NCBI GenBank assembly: GCA_020086605.1
Contig: JACBWW010000048.1
Span: forward strand, 5,813,425 to 5,877,424
Direction: 5' to 3'
Origin: Lanius collurio
Lineage: Eukaryota; Chordata; Aves; Passeriformes; Laniidae
DNA: 64,000 bases
Part shown: in pieces, positions 13,534 to 25,700 of the stretch
How positions within the stretch are numbered: position 1 is the first letter of the stretch
Layout: each line of letters starts with the position of its first letter
Made by a program: the position numbers and the translations under genes
Notes under the pieces: model-generated
The model's database searches: none
Told to the model about the DNA's origin: nothing
What the model saw: only the letters and a program-made list of their open reading frames with translations

Positions 13534-16500
13534 GTTTTTGTTATGTTAACCCACTTTTTCTTGGAGAAAAGACAGAGGTCCATTTGGCATCATCTGTATC
13601 TTCTTATCTCTCATTGGAAAGTGTTGTTATCAGAAATGCTGTGCCTACAACATCATTTTTAAAACAATTTTCTTAAGACAAGTTCTAAGCTTTTCATTAG
13701 GGTATGTGCTTAGACTTTGTAATTTGTAATAAAAAATGTATTTTAGACTAATATCATGTACTACTGAAATCTTAGTTGGAAGTAAAGTATATTTCTTCTT
13801 CCTCTGGTGTGAATCTGAAACTTGAAAGTCATAAGTGGAAAGCCATATATTTTTTAGAAATTACTGAGAGCTGGTGTTTGGAAAACTGGAAATCAGTTGA
13901 AGTGTTATTGGCATGTTAAAAACTCTAACAGGAAAAACAAAACAGTAATTAAAAAAAAAAATAGATCTTTAGTCATTTCAGAACATAATGCAAAGTGGAA
14001 AAAATTGGTGTTTTTTTTCTCAAGGATAGGTAAATTTTATGTTGTATTGAGACATTTTCATAGAAATTTTTCTTATAAGAGGACGAAACAAAGCAATATG
14101 AAATTGTAAGGTTTATAATTAATATTAGAGATCAGTTACATATCCTTAGGCACCAACGTTTTACACAAGCTTGTCTTCCTAATTTTATTTCAGATTAAGA
14201 AGGGAGAAATGGACACTTATTAGGCAAAATTAATCTAAAACATTTTAGACACCTACACTGAGGCAAGACTAATTATGTCCTGAAAAGATACCATCTCATT
14301 TATTTTGTTAACCATTAAAGCAGCACAGGGATTTTAACTCAGATATATTTGACTGAGTAATTTCTCCTTCTTTACATCAATATAATATTCTGTCCTATCT
14401 GTGACTGGCTTAACAACAGCACAGCCAACTACCTCACAGCTAAAGAAGGGCACTTTTATGGCTTCTGTTTCCAGAGAAACTAAGGAGCAATACATCAGTT
14501 CTCTCATCAAGATCAAGATCTTCATCAATTTTTAGTAGCTAAACTGATGATTCAGCCACTGACTGAATTCATCAAATCACAATCATTCATGGACTAGCAA
14601 AATGAAAAATGCTTGATAAGCCAGGATGCTAATATGCTGCTAAATTTTCTGGATTCATTTCCCAAGTGTGTGGACTTTGAGTTCATTAAGACTGAGGTAG
14701 CTTCTTTTGCTTTCAAAGTACTGAAAGTTACCTTGAACTTTATGCCTTGAATTTTGAAATTGTCCACAATTCAGCCCACTAGATGGACCTGCATTATCTA
14801 CTTTCCTGCATTATAATGTCTTCATAGAAACAGCATCCCTCATCTGTGAGGAACACTTAATTTAATCATGAGGTTTCTAGGTTCATTCTAATAAACAATG
14901 TCATTGTTTTTATTTTTACATTATCTTGCAAAAACCACTGAGATGCATCACAAACATCTATTGATTTCTAATGGTGGTAGAAGGTGTCCTATGGCCATCA
15001 TGATTTAAAGACAGAGATGTTGTATCGTGAAGCTGCCATTCCCAGTGATACTATCATGTACTACTACCTCAGAACTGCTGGATTTCTTTTCTATGTCAAG
15101 CATAATATTTTAGTTTTATGTGAATTCACATGAATTCTCTTTGGATTGCTGGCATTCTAATTGCTGTTTTCTATCTAGAATGGAATATCACTGTGATGAA
15201 TCCTTTAGAGGGATGTTTTTCTGAAGAGTTGATATCTTAATTATAAACATGGTTAAATAAGTCACCAATATACAAAAAGTTACTTTCAGATGTGCTTCTC
15301 TTAATTTAACTAGAAGTAAATCCCAAGTTTTATGACATTTCTAAGCTAGTCCTCAGAGAAAGATATTATGCACAGGCTGCTAGCAGAAAGGGTGGGACAG
15401 GGGGCACACATCAAATGATTGCTCTCAGAGAGGAGTGGCATCATGTTTTTCTATGTTACTTTCTAAATAACTAAAACCCTACTTGGTTTTAGCAAATTGA
15501 TAGCCATTTAAAAAGACTTGTCAAGGGGACAGTCAGAGCAGAAAACCCATCAGTAGAGGAAGATCTTAGCATACATCATGCATCTGTCATCCTTCTACTT
15601 AGCAGTTTACCAGGGAGACAGAATAGCTGGCCAAGAATAAGTGTAATGCCCTCTGGGGTTGTCGTTGGAGCTCTCAGCCCATAAAAATGCATCTTATTGG
15701 ACAGAGATAAATGGAGCAATCTTAAGTTGCATGATTAGTAAGAAATAGAGTTAAAAAACTACAACCTCAGTATCAGAATCACAATGGAAAAATAAACTAG
15801 AATTTGAAGTTCTTTTCATTCACAAGCAGCCATTTTATTTTTTTCCTCTGTAACATATAAAATCAGAAAATTGTGTGCTATCAATTTCATTTTGATTTTA
15901 AGTATTGATCATGCAAATGAAAATGTTTATGTATTAGTAAATGCAAATTTTATGTATTAGCAAATGATTAGATTATATGCACAATGGAAAGAATTAAGCA
16001 CTTCTTTGTCAGAAATTTGAAGCATTTTGCTTTGTATTGAAATGTTCTAGAGATGCTTGCTTGTTTGACTGATGCTGTGGGAAAAATTTTTGTCCAGTCA
16101 AGGTGAAAATCTTTACATTTCATACACTGAATCTAACCTTTTATCATCATGTCTTGATATTTTAGTAATGCAAGTTAAAGGGACAGATATTACTATATTG
16201 TTAGTTTATAAAGCTCATGATTGTTTTGAATTAAAGGCATATTGTGTTAATGTAGAGTTTGACTAAATGTTGAAAAGTAGTTTTAATTGACTTAATTTTG
16301 TTGATTAGTCTATATTTTATCTTAAAAGATATTTTATTACTTTTCACAAATAAAAAAAAAAAAAGGAGTGCAATATTAAATATAGGCAGATAAAAATTCT
16401 GATCAGAAGGATGAAAAACTTTTCAGAAACATTGACAAAATATATGAAACTACCAATCAGAAACCCAGGTCAATATTCAGAAAAGATGAAACAATACAAA

Positions 16501-18933
16501 AGTATAATAGTTAAACAATTAAAAAAAAAAAAAAAAAGCTTTCATGATGAATTACTACATTTTATAATAATTATAATCAAAGTAAAATAGAAAGATTCAT
16601 TTAATAAAAAAAAAAAAATTGATTGTGTAATGTTTGTTACAGGCAATCTTTCATATACAAACTTTACATAAATAAAACCTTTTATGAATCCATGGTTTTA
16701 GTTCTATGCATAGATCATTGGCTAAGCCATGGTTGTTCAGGGTTTTTTTGAGTGCTTGCTGGTATTGCAATGTCTTTTGAAAAAGAAATGGAACTATCAG
16801 ATTTGTTAGAAAACGTCATATTTTCTCAGATATCTCTGTTTTTTGTACATTGCAGGACTTATTCAATTTCTTTAGCAGTCATCAGCAAAATTCACAGTGA
16901 CTGCAATATGGAAATGAGGGAAGGCTTAATTAGTGAACAAAATCTGTTGCTCTCTCTTGAATATAGCAGTTGGATTTTAATAGTATAATTTCTTATTATA
17001 CAGTATTGCATTGCCTGCTTTTATTGGTTTAGTTATTTATTGTATTTGAAAAACTCACCAAATAATTCTAAATGCAAACATATTTACTACCAAAAAGTAA
17101 AATTCCTTAGAATCTGCAAACTCTTGTATTGTGGAAAAAAAACTCTTCATCAAACAACTTTGTATATTGTATAAAGTGGAGGCAATTACAGTTAATTTTA
17201 TTAAAATGTTAAGTAGAACAGAGAGAGAAAAAGGTACACAAAAAAAGAGCTACACAATAGACTGCTCAGCTTCTTGTTATCCTGATCTGCTTCTCCAAAG
17301 CTGTTTGTTACTGGACTACATCTTATTTTGACACATAATCCTCTTAAGAATTGATCCCCCCTTGTAAATGCAGCTCACTTCAGAATGTAAACAAATTGGT
17401 TTGCAAGGATTGATTGATAAAGGGAAGTATGCATTCATCATGCACCAGAATTGCCTGTAATAGAAATGTGAAAGGATGACATTTTCCTCTATCTACCCCT
17501 TTCTTGAATTGGTCAAATATTGGTCTGGTTTAGCAAATGTGAATTGTATTACAGCAGCAAAACAAAATAAAAAAAAGATACTTTAATTTAACAGTTCATT
17601 TGGAGCTTGACCTAAAATAAGCACAGTGTATTATTAAGAGAATATTACTTAGGTAAACCTTAAACAATAACTTACTTATCTTCTTATTCCTAAACAACAC
17701 TTATGAAGCTTTGCAGTCTTTCAGATCAAATACTGTATTTTGTTATGTGTGGCTTGAGAAAGTTCTGCTTTTTGAAAGATTACCATTTCTCATAACAATT
17801 CCCTAACACTTTCATTCTTGACTTTCTAGAAAGTAAGGACTGAATTAATCTGCAGGTTCACTGCAATGGTTATTCTTTGTAGTATTCTTATGCAGTGGAA
17901 GTCCCTGATTCAATATGACATTTTTATTCTCTGGTCATTTAGTGCAAGAAAGAATAAGAAACAATTCAGCTAAAAAAAAAAAAAAAGTTAAAATAATAAA
18001 CATGTTCTATTACAACATATTTTTTTCATAAGATATATTTTTCCCCATTCTTCACAGTCCTGAATGCTCATCATGTCAGTAAAAGTAGAGTAGGTGGAGT
18101 GAGCTGGGCAAACATGGTGTGTCTGGGCATCTTCAGTGTGCCAAGTTGGAGCAAAAAGCATAAGGTCCAAACTGAACAAGAGATCAGCTGCTACAGAGCT
18201 CAGCATCTTCTGGGACCAAGTGACAGCTGCTTTCCTGCAGACAATAATCTGCTTTATGCAAGACAAGAATCCTTATTAGAAGTAGTAAAAGAGGAAGGAT
18301 TTATGACAGCTTTTCAAACATGTAAGAGTCTCCCTAAAGTAACATCATTTGAACAAGGAAAATCTCACACTGAAAGGTAGGGATTTGGGCTGCTATTAAG
18401 CTGTGAAATCAGTGTTAGAGGACAGTATTAATCATAGCTCCTTGCAGAAAGTTTTGGATTGCATCTCCCAGCAAATTCTAGTGTCAAAGGTGGCTAAGGA
18501 GTACTGAGAACCCTTGAAGACTACCAGGATCTCACACCTCTTGGCTTATTCTCTTTTTAAAATTAACATCCAAGCACTTGTCAATACTCCTTCATTTCTT
18601 CTTTTTAGTGCCTTGGAACAGAGTAATGTTACAGATTTCATAAATAAAATGAATAATATTTATTTGAATAGTTGAAAGGCTGAGACCCTGGGATTGACAA
18701 ACTCAGTTTACACACAAATTGTGCTGCTTACAGATACCAGGTTTTGCTACAAGAAGAGTTTCACACAAGTAAGGTGCCAATATCAGATGACTGGCAGTTT
18801 TTTCATCCCTGAAGATTGATGGCTTGTGCCCCTGTTGGCTTTTTCAGGTTTGCTTGCAAGAAGTTATTTTTGTCTCTTTAGTAATTCTGGATAAAATCCT
18901 TTCCTTAATAAAGAAGCTGTATGCTCTTTCTAA
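13534..18933. other. AT-rich unique sequence, no gene recognised
   Basis: No gene or known repeat recognised. Two near-identical segments at about 15926-15970 (each containing TTTATGTATTAG then CAAAT or AAATG) form a short imperfect tandem duplication. A tracts occur at 16351-16363, 16520-16536 and 17970-17984. Around 18080-18260 the base composition is more balanced, with ORFs open on both strands, but no domain is recognisable. Confidence 0.6.
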
Positions 18934-18934
18934 C

Positions 18935-19118
18935 AAAAAAAACCCAAAACAAACAAACAAAAAAACCCACCAAAAAAACAAACAAACAAAAAAAAAAAAA
19001 GAAACAAAAAAACTCCAACACAAAACCAAACAAAATGCCAATAAACAAACAAACAACCCAAACAAAATAGAACCCCAAAAAAACCCCCAAAAACCCAACA
19101 AAAAACCCCAATAAAAAT
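18935..19118. repeat. A-rich CAAA/CCAAAA low-complexity tract
   Basis: About 180 bases made almost only of A and C, in CAAA, CCAAAA and CCCAAAA units. Open frames on both strands (Lys/Asn/Gln-rich or Phe/Leu/Cys/Val/Trp-rich) are artefacts of the composition. Confidence 0.95.
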
Positions 19119-20197
19119 ACTCCCATTTTAATGGGTTCTAACAGAGGCTGTGATATTTCCAGCTATCATATACACGATCTACAGAGAGAGAGAGAAAGTA
19201 CTAAAGCTGTATAATTTGTTTGACCTTATCATGTGTTCAAATGTGACATTCAAAGTCCTTGTTCAAATACAATACCTGCTAGTAAAATCATGCCTCAGAG
19301 AGTCTTTAGCAAAGGAACACATAAACCCATGATCTATACAAACAGAGCAATTTGTACAGATATTTCTTAAAAATACAGAAGTTTACAGAGGCTGGAAGTT
19401 AAAATCACATACAGAAATATTAGCCATACTGAAGTCACAGATTTTATTACTATTTAGTTCACTAAATACTGAATTTTTAATGCAGAGTAAGTGGGACATA
19501 CAGGCACCATACATCACTTCTTCACTACAATGTCTCTGACTATATGAATCCCTGTCCTTTGCACTTTCTTACATTTGTTATGACTAAGTAGGTGGGAATA
19601 GGAAGGTAGTTGCAATAAAAAAAAAATGCTGGTTGTGAATAGAGACTTTGAATGCAACCTGAACCAAAGATACATTATATGCTGGTATCCATGAGTGACT
19701 GACTCTCTCTTGCATGGTACATTGGGTAATGAGCTCTTTTTAAAGCAATGAGCCACAACTGCCTTGACCAATTGTATCATTTATATCTGTCCAGCTGGAC
19801 TACATATAAGAAGAACACTTTTGCTGTTATAGAAATCCATCAACTTTGCACAAGTGCAAATGACAGGCCTGGAGATTCCGACTTTCTTTCTGAGAAGAAA
19901 GAGTTCTTGGAAGTTGCCCTATACAAGCAAGATTAAGAATGGTAAAGTTCATTAAATCCCTCAGGTTTTTATGGGTAAAATATAGGTGTTTATGTCAAAG
20001 ACACTGATACTCAAAAAATCATACTTTTTCATGTTTTTCTTTTTCCTTATGAGCCTTAGACTATCCTCCTTAACCCAAATTTTTCTAATACCAGTTCCTC
20101 CCAAGGTAAGATTTATGGCCATTTTCCACTGGTATGTAGTCTGGAAATATCTTGGTCCTACCTTCTTTGGAACTAACGTTCAAGCAGTTGACTCTGC
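19119..20197. other. Unique sequence, no gene recognised
   Basis: No recognisable gene, RNA or repeat. Confidence 0.55.
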
Positions 20198-20522
20198 TGG
20201 TAGGGCATCCCTTAGCCTCCTCTTCCCCAGCACAAAAAATCCAGTGCCCTCAGTTTTTCCTCCTGAGTCATATGATTTAGGCCTGATCATTTTGATAGCT
20301 TTCCGCTGAGTCTCTCCAATTTTCCAGGCCTCCTATTCCAGGCCTTCTGAGAAAAAGAGCCTTTCATCTGCCTGCTAGCCAAATTCTTACTGAAGCATCA
20401 TGGGATGTATTTGCACTTACTGTGGTAAATTCATCCCATGTGCAATGAGTGAATTGTTGGCTTACACTCAGCTTGGTGTCCACCGTAACCCCAGGTCCTA
20501 TTGAGCCACCAGCTCCTTAGAC
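20198..20522 (-). mobile_element. CR1 LINE fragment, internal piece
   Basis: Read on the minus strand this is a piece of the CR1 3' region. The plus strand shows the diagnostic antisense stretches 'cttagcctcctcttccccag', 'gatcattttgatagctttcc' and, to the right, 'cagcttggtgtccaccgtaa'. There is no 3' terminal repeat on its left side, so both ends are missing. It does not overlap the next CR1 piece in a way that would make them one insertion, because that one carries its own 3' end. Confidence 0.85.
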
Positions 20523-20775
20523 TGTATCAAGCTTCCTTACTGAAATGGTAGAAGGAGGTCTGAGAACAAAACTCCTGATTACACTAAGCAAGGCTTTCAG
20601 TGTAGTCCCTTCTTACCTACCCTAGTTTTTCCATCTCTGTTATGCTTTGTGTTTGTGTCTTAGTTCATAAACAAGGCCCTGCTTATTCAAGTAGATTTTT
20701 TGCTTAAAGTCTTAGTCTTTGTCCACACTGAGATGATTCATGGATGAGTTACTGTATTAAACATACTGTTTTATA
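20523..20775. other. Unique sequence between CR1 and A-rich tract
   Basis: Nothing recognised. Confidence 0.5.
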
Positions 20776-20882
20776 AAAAAACAAACAGACAAAAAAAAAC
20801 AACCAACCAAAAAAAAAAAAAAAGAAAAAACCCAAACAAACAAAAAAACCCCAAACCAAAAAACAAACAAAAAAACCCCACA
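20776..20882. repeat. A-rich CAAA/CCAACC low-complexity tract
   Basis: A/C-only sequence of the same kind as the tract at 18935-19118, with an A run interrupted by one G near the centre. Confidence 0.95.
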
Positions 20883-21260
20883 TCAACTTTCCTGGGTAGC
20901 TTTGTTCTTTATGGTTACTCTTCAGAGAGTAATCCTAATTAGAACTAGAAATTCCCTAAATAAGGCAGATGCTTCAGTAGTGAAGCTCAGAATCTTGACT
21001 CTTCTACTTCCTTTTCAAGATTTCCTTAGGATCCTGGGCTCAGCTGTCTCACGGTTTCTGAAGCCCAGACTGATGTACGTGTTTTCATTCACCACCAGTT
21101 TAGGTGGCAGCAGGTCAAGAGAGCATTATGATCAGAAGGTCCTTCTAGCACATGCACCACCATCACTGCTGCTATTTAGGCACTTCTGGAGTCAGATAAG
21201 GCTCTGTGACCAGGACAACTGCAACAATGAATTCTATAGAGCCTTGTACCAACCCCTTCT
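20883..21260. other. Unrecognised, more GC-balanced segment
   Basis: This segment carries most of a 138-codon ORF (20902-21318), but the end of that frame lies in the adjacent antisense CR1, so it is not a gene. The part before the CR1 is more GC-balanced than its surroundings and could be an old repeat I do not know. Confidence 0.45.
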
Positions 21261-21630
21261 CACAGAATCATTTAATATCCTGAGCTGGAAGGGATCCAGG
21301 AAGTTCTTTAATTCCTGACTCCACACAGGGTAACTTAAAAGTAAAACTATCTATGTAAGAGCCTTATTCAAATGCTTCACGGACACCAGCAGGCCTGAGG
21401 CCATAACAGCTTTCCCAGAGAGCTTGCTCCAGTTCTTGGCTGCCTTCTCAGTGAAGAACTTTTTCCTAATATCCAGTCTGAACTTCCCCTGATGCAGCTT
21501 TAAGCCATTCTTTCACATTCTATTACCAGAAACCAGAGAGAGAGGAGATCAGAACTTTCCCCCACCCCTCCTCTTCAGGAGAAAGCATTGATACAACTCC
21601 TCAGTCTCCTCTATGCTGAATATGCTTCTT
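21261..21630 (-). mobile_element. CR1 LINE, 3' end piece, 5'-truncated
   Basis: On the plus strand it begins with the antisense CR1 3' terminus ('cacagaatcatttaatatcc'). It continues through 'ccagttcttggctgccttct', 'aagaactttttcctaatatc' and 'cagtctgaacttcccctgat', all antisense CR1 3' UTR. The right boundary near 21630 is approximate because similarity fades. It is non-coding and decayed. Confidence 0.9.
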
Positions 21631-22648
21631 AGGCAAGTAGTCTGGAACTGATCCAAATTTAATTCTTTCACAATATCCCTAGGATTGCTTCCTCCTGATC
21701 TTGACTCAGTGTGGATTTAAGACTAACTGTATATTGCATGTAGTCAAGGTAACGTGAGGGAGGGTCATTCCAAATTACAGTCCTCAGTACCTGGCAGCTC
21801 CCCCCGACCTCCATTTTTTTAGCAAGAGATTTGCCTTTCTGATCTGGGGCTCAGCTGCATGTCAAAGCTAAAAGAGTTTTGTCTGTGCAGTGCTGTATCA
21901 GACAATGTAATAACAGCCACAAATGACTTGTCACTTTATATTTACCTGTTACTCAGAAATTGTAGGGTCATGTTTCTATGGGATCCTTGAAAGAGGAAAT
22001 TAAACTTTCTGAGATGGGCTCAGACATAAAGAACACTTCATTAACTGAATATCACAGCAGTATTATGGTTCATGGATTTTTCAGATCAAGTGTAACAACC
22101 CATGCATGTTTAAAGCATGTACAGAGGGATCTCATATAATTCAAAACATGTCCAGAACCTCTACTGTTTGGTACAAAACAACATCAAAACAACCTGAAGT
22201 ACGGAGCTGGGCCTCGTTACATATCTAAATTGATATCCAAATGGTGAAAAAATAAAGAAGTGGGAGAGAAAACATGATCATCAGAGTTATCTTCTCTTTC
22301 TATTTCACTCTTTCACCGGTACTGCCTTTATGGGATCTTTCATGAAAGAAAAAAAAAAGTCGTAACATTTTAAGGTTTCTAGGACATGGAATCATTACCA
22401 TTATGTGTGGCATCCAAATTTTTAATATTATGATGGGGATTAGATTTTTTTTTTTTTTTTTTTTTAATTTAACAGTTTAGAGAATTTGGAAAATAGCAAA
22501 CAACATGCTGGGATGTTTAAATGTAATTTTTCCTGCAGTCTCTTAGCATGGCAAGGCATTCACATTGAGTTAGTTGATGAAAAAAGCATGCAGATAGTGG
22601 AGCCTTTTCTTGATGTGAGACATGCAATTCAAGGAGTAGTATTTCCTC
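21631..22648. other. Unique sequence, no gene recognised
   Basis: Nothing recognised apart from a run of 20 T at 22446-22465. The first 200 bases may be very old CR1 but I cannot support it. Confidence 0.5.
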
Positions 22649-22711
22649 AAGGAAGGAAGGAAGGAAGGAAGGAAGGAAGGAAGGAAGGAAGGAAGGAAGG
22701 AAGGAAGGAAA
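22649..22711. repeat. (GGAA)n microsatellite
   Basis: About 15 nearly perfect GGAA units, then AGACGG and an A run. It creates Lys/Glu/Gly/Arg or Pro/Ser/Phe/Leu periodic ORFs on the two strands (22486-22768), which are not genes. GGAA arrays can bind ETS-family factors, but nothing here shows such a role. Confidence 0.97.
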
Positions 22712-25700
22712 GACGGAAAAAAAAAAAACCTGATTCAAACAGTTAAAATATTTAGCATTAAGGCTCAAAACTGTGAGATTACTGATTGTGCTAGAGCACT
22801 GCTATAATAATATTACTACAAAAAAAATTACTAGGATTAAGTTTTTCCAACAGCAAATGAAAATAAAACCACAATAACCCTTCATCTCCTTGGTATCAAT
22901 TACTGAAGAGATATTAAGTTTTACATTTATCTACCACTTATGAGCAGAATGAGACATTTTTTTGCTGTCAATTTTTGTAGGAAAAGATGTTCTGAAGAAC
23001 TGTAAAGCCTAAAACGCCGTCAAATTTTGTAAGAAAGGATATTTCTGGAAACCTATAAAGTTTAAAGTGCTAATATTATTCAGTACTTTTCGATGTTAGA
23101 AACTCTTTGCAGCAGGTGTATTTTGGTTAATTCCTTTGCAAGCTTACTGAGAGTGGTTTAAAAGTATATGCAGTTTTGTAAAAGCTGATCCTTACAAGCA
23201 TAATACATGAGAAACAGCTGACAGGATATATTGACCAAGAGTACACATACACCTATGTGTGACACTTTGCTTTTTTCAATAAAACATATTTAATAAACCA
23301 TATTTTCTTATCAATATCATTCTATACTTTTGGAGCTAAGAACACCAGATAACAATGTAACTACTTTTATGTGAAATAAAAACAAGCACTATCTTCTTTT
23401 ACAGATGGTGAGCTGAGAGAGAAACTTCAAAGAAGCTTTCTATCTACAAAAGCCTAAAGTTCACCTGTCATATGATCATTATCTACATTAAAAAACCAAA
23501 ACAAAACCCCAAACGCAACAAACCTCATCCTTTCTTTCATGTGATTATTTTATGTCACAGACATTTTGTTAAACCTGGAAAAAATGCCAAAAGAAAAAAT
23601 AAATTTATCTAGATATTCAAGGAAACACCTGTGCTAAGATGTCTAATTCGTGAGATGAAGGCTACTCAGTCTCAGTACAGCTTCATATCAATATTAATGG
23701 AGCATCTGAAAGCCATCACAGAACCTCAATGTGAACTTATGTCCTGTTATCTTACTGAGCAAAATTATTTTTGTATATATTCATGGTTTTGACAAAGACT
23801 TTTGCTTCTGTTTCACCTGTTTTCATCAACAAATACTTCAAAAACTGCTATCAGATCTATAAAAAAAGCAGACAACAAGCATGAGGTAACAACATCAAAT
23901 GTTAAATAGGGTTTAAATATTAATAGTATATTTTTTTTCCTTCAGTTGTGTACTCCAATAATCTTTTGATATAAAGTATGAACCACTACCTGACTTTATT
24001 TTAAAATGTATTAAAAAGTGTAAAAATAATACCATTTCTGAAGAAAAAAAATTAAGCAAGATAGCTTGGAGCCTTTGTTGCTGCTATAAATTGCAGTCCA
24101 GTTTTCCAAAAGAAAAAAGAAGAAAAGTTGATAAAAAGAGAACACAAAGCTTAAACTCTAGTACTTCTTGCTAGTCATGGCATTTAACTGGCAATTTTTT
24201 TTTTTGTCAGAGGAGTACAAATTCAGAGATGCCCATAGTCATATGCACACACAGAGTCTCTCTCTTGTGAGCCTAGAAAAGAGCAAGCAAACCTGCAGAA
24301 GCACCAAGCTGTGTAAAACATTGCTTTTAGCTGCTTCTCTCTTCTGCAGTTCTCAGCAGCACGTCAGAGAATATTCTCATTAGCTGAGCTGGAGAGTTAT
24401 TAAACCCAAATTAAAAAGAAAGAAGAGGAAGATGGCAGCAGAGAAACAAAACACACACAAGAGAGGAAATCCAGCTTTCCTTCTTTATCCTTTAGAAATT
24501 TACCTGAATATTCAGTGTGTGAATAGGCAATTTGTATTTAATATACTGTGTTATACACCTGAGGCTAGATACTGTGAATCTGGGGTAGGGCACACAGGCT
24601 GCATTTTCTGTGCAAAGTTAAGGATTCAGCTGACATTTCTGGGTGTCATCTGGATTCACATCTCTGGTTCCTTTTGGTTAGGTTATTGCTCAGACTCTTG
24701 ATTATTGACCTTACTGGTGCTGTGTTGGATGAACATTTTAGGGGATTTGAAGTTATAGATGGTATTCAGCTGAAGTAGCTCTGTTCAGTTATTTCCTTTC
24801 AACCTAAAGTACAGTTTATAGACAATTGCAATCAGTAGATGCCCTATTGAACCACGCAATTAGAATTAATTTCACTAATTAATGTTAATTTCACAATTTT
24901 TTTTGTTTGTTTATAAAATATTATACCTCCTTGGATTAAAAAGAGAGGTTATAAAGGCTAACATTGGTGTTAAGCCTTGGTTTCATGAAATCAGCAGTGT
25001 TTTTTTTAGTTGATAGTGCCACAGCAGGTAAAAGTAGTGGCAGCTTATTAGCCTAAAGTTTAAAATACCTCTGCTTTCCGTACCAAGAACAGTTCTTAAG
25101 ATGGAACTGGGATGTACTGAGGACAGAATTTGATTCATGATAACTGATAATATGCATCCTAAGTAGGGTTGAAATGTCAATATTTTTCACCTTGGTGTGA
25201 GAAACATTTCCTTCTTGTAGATTTCTCTATCCATGATCAGAAAACAAAAGTGACTCATCAGATGGCGGATTAACTGGAAGAAGGATCATTTTGTTCAGAA
25301 TTAGACACCAGGATTAGCTGCTGTTTATTCTGTGATTGCAGCAGAGACAGAAAGCATTACCTTTTATTTTAGTAGGAAAAAGACTTGGCAGGATTTATTG
25401 TTTAATACTTTGCATAAAACTGCAAGTCATCTTCTACAGGAATACTATGACTGGAGTCAGAGCATTTGTCTGTGCCTTTGTTACATTTAACAAGGTAAGT
25501 GTTGCCAGGATTAGGAACTTTTGAAGGAAATCCCTAAATATGCAAAAATTAGCTTTGGTGATCTAATTTCTTATTGTAGAAATACCACTCCATTAGGGAA
25601 GAGAAAGAACTGAAAACTATGAGGTTTTGTTTCAATGCAGAGTAAAGAACAACTTCCAGAATCATCAAAACCTTTCAAGATTCAGAGATTTTTTTCTTGA

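Noticed and set aside
18844..19126. Lys/Asn-rich and Phe/Leu/Cys-rich ORFs on opposite strands
   Set aside because: Composition artefacts of an A/C-only low-complexity tract.
20902..21318. 138-codon ORF
   Set aside because: Its last part lies in an antisense CR1 3' end, so it cannot be a conserved gene as it stands.
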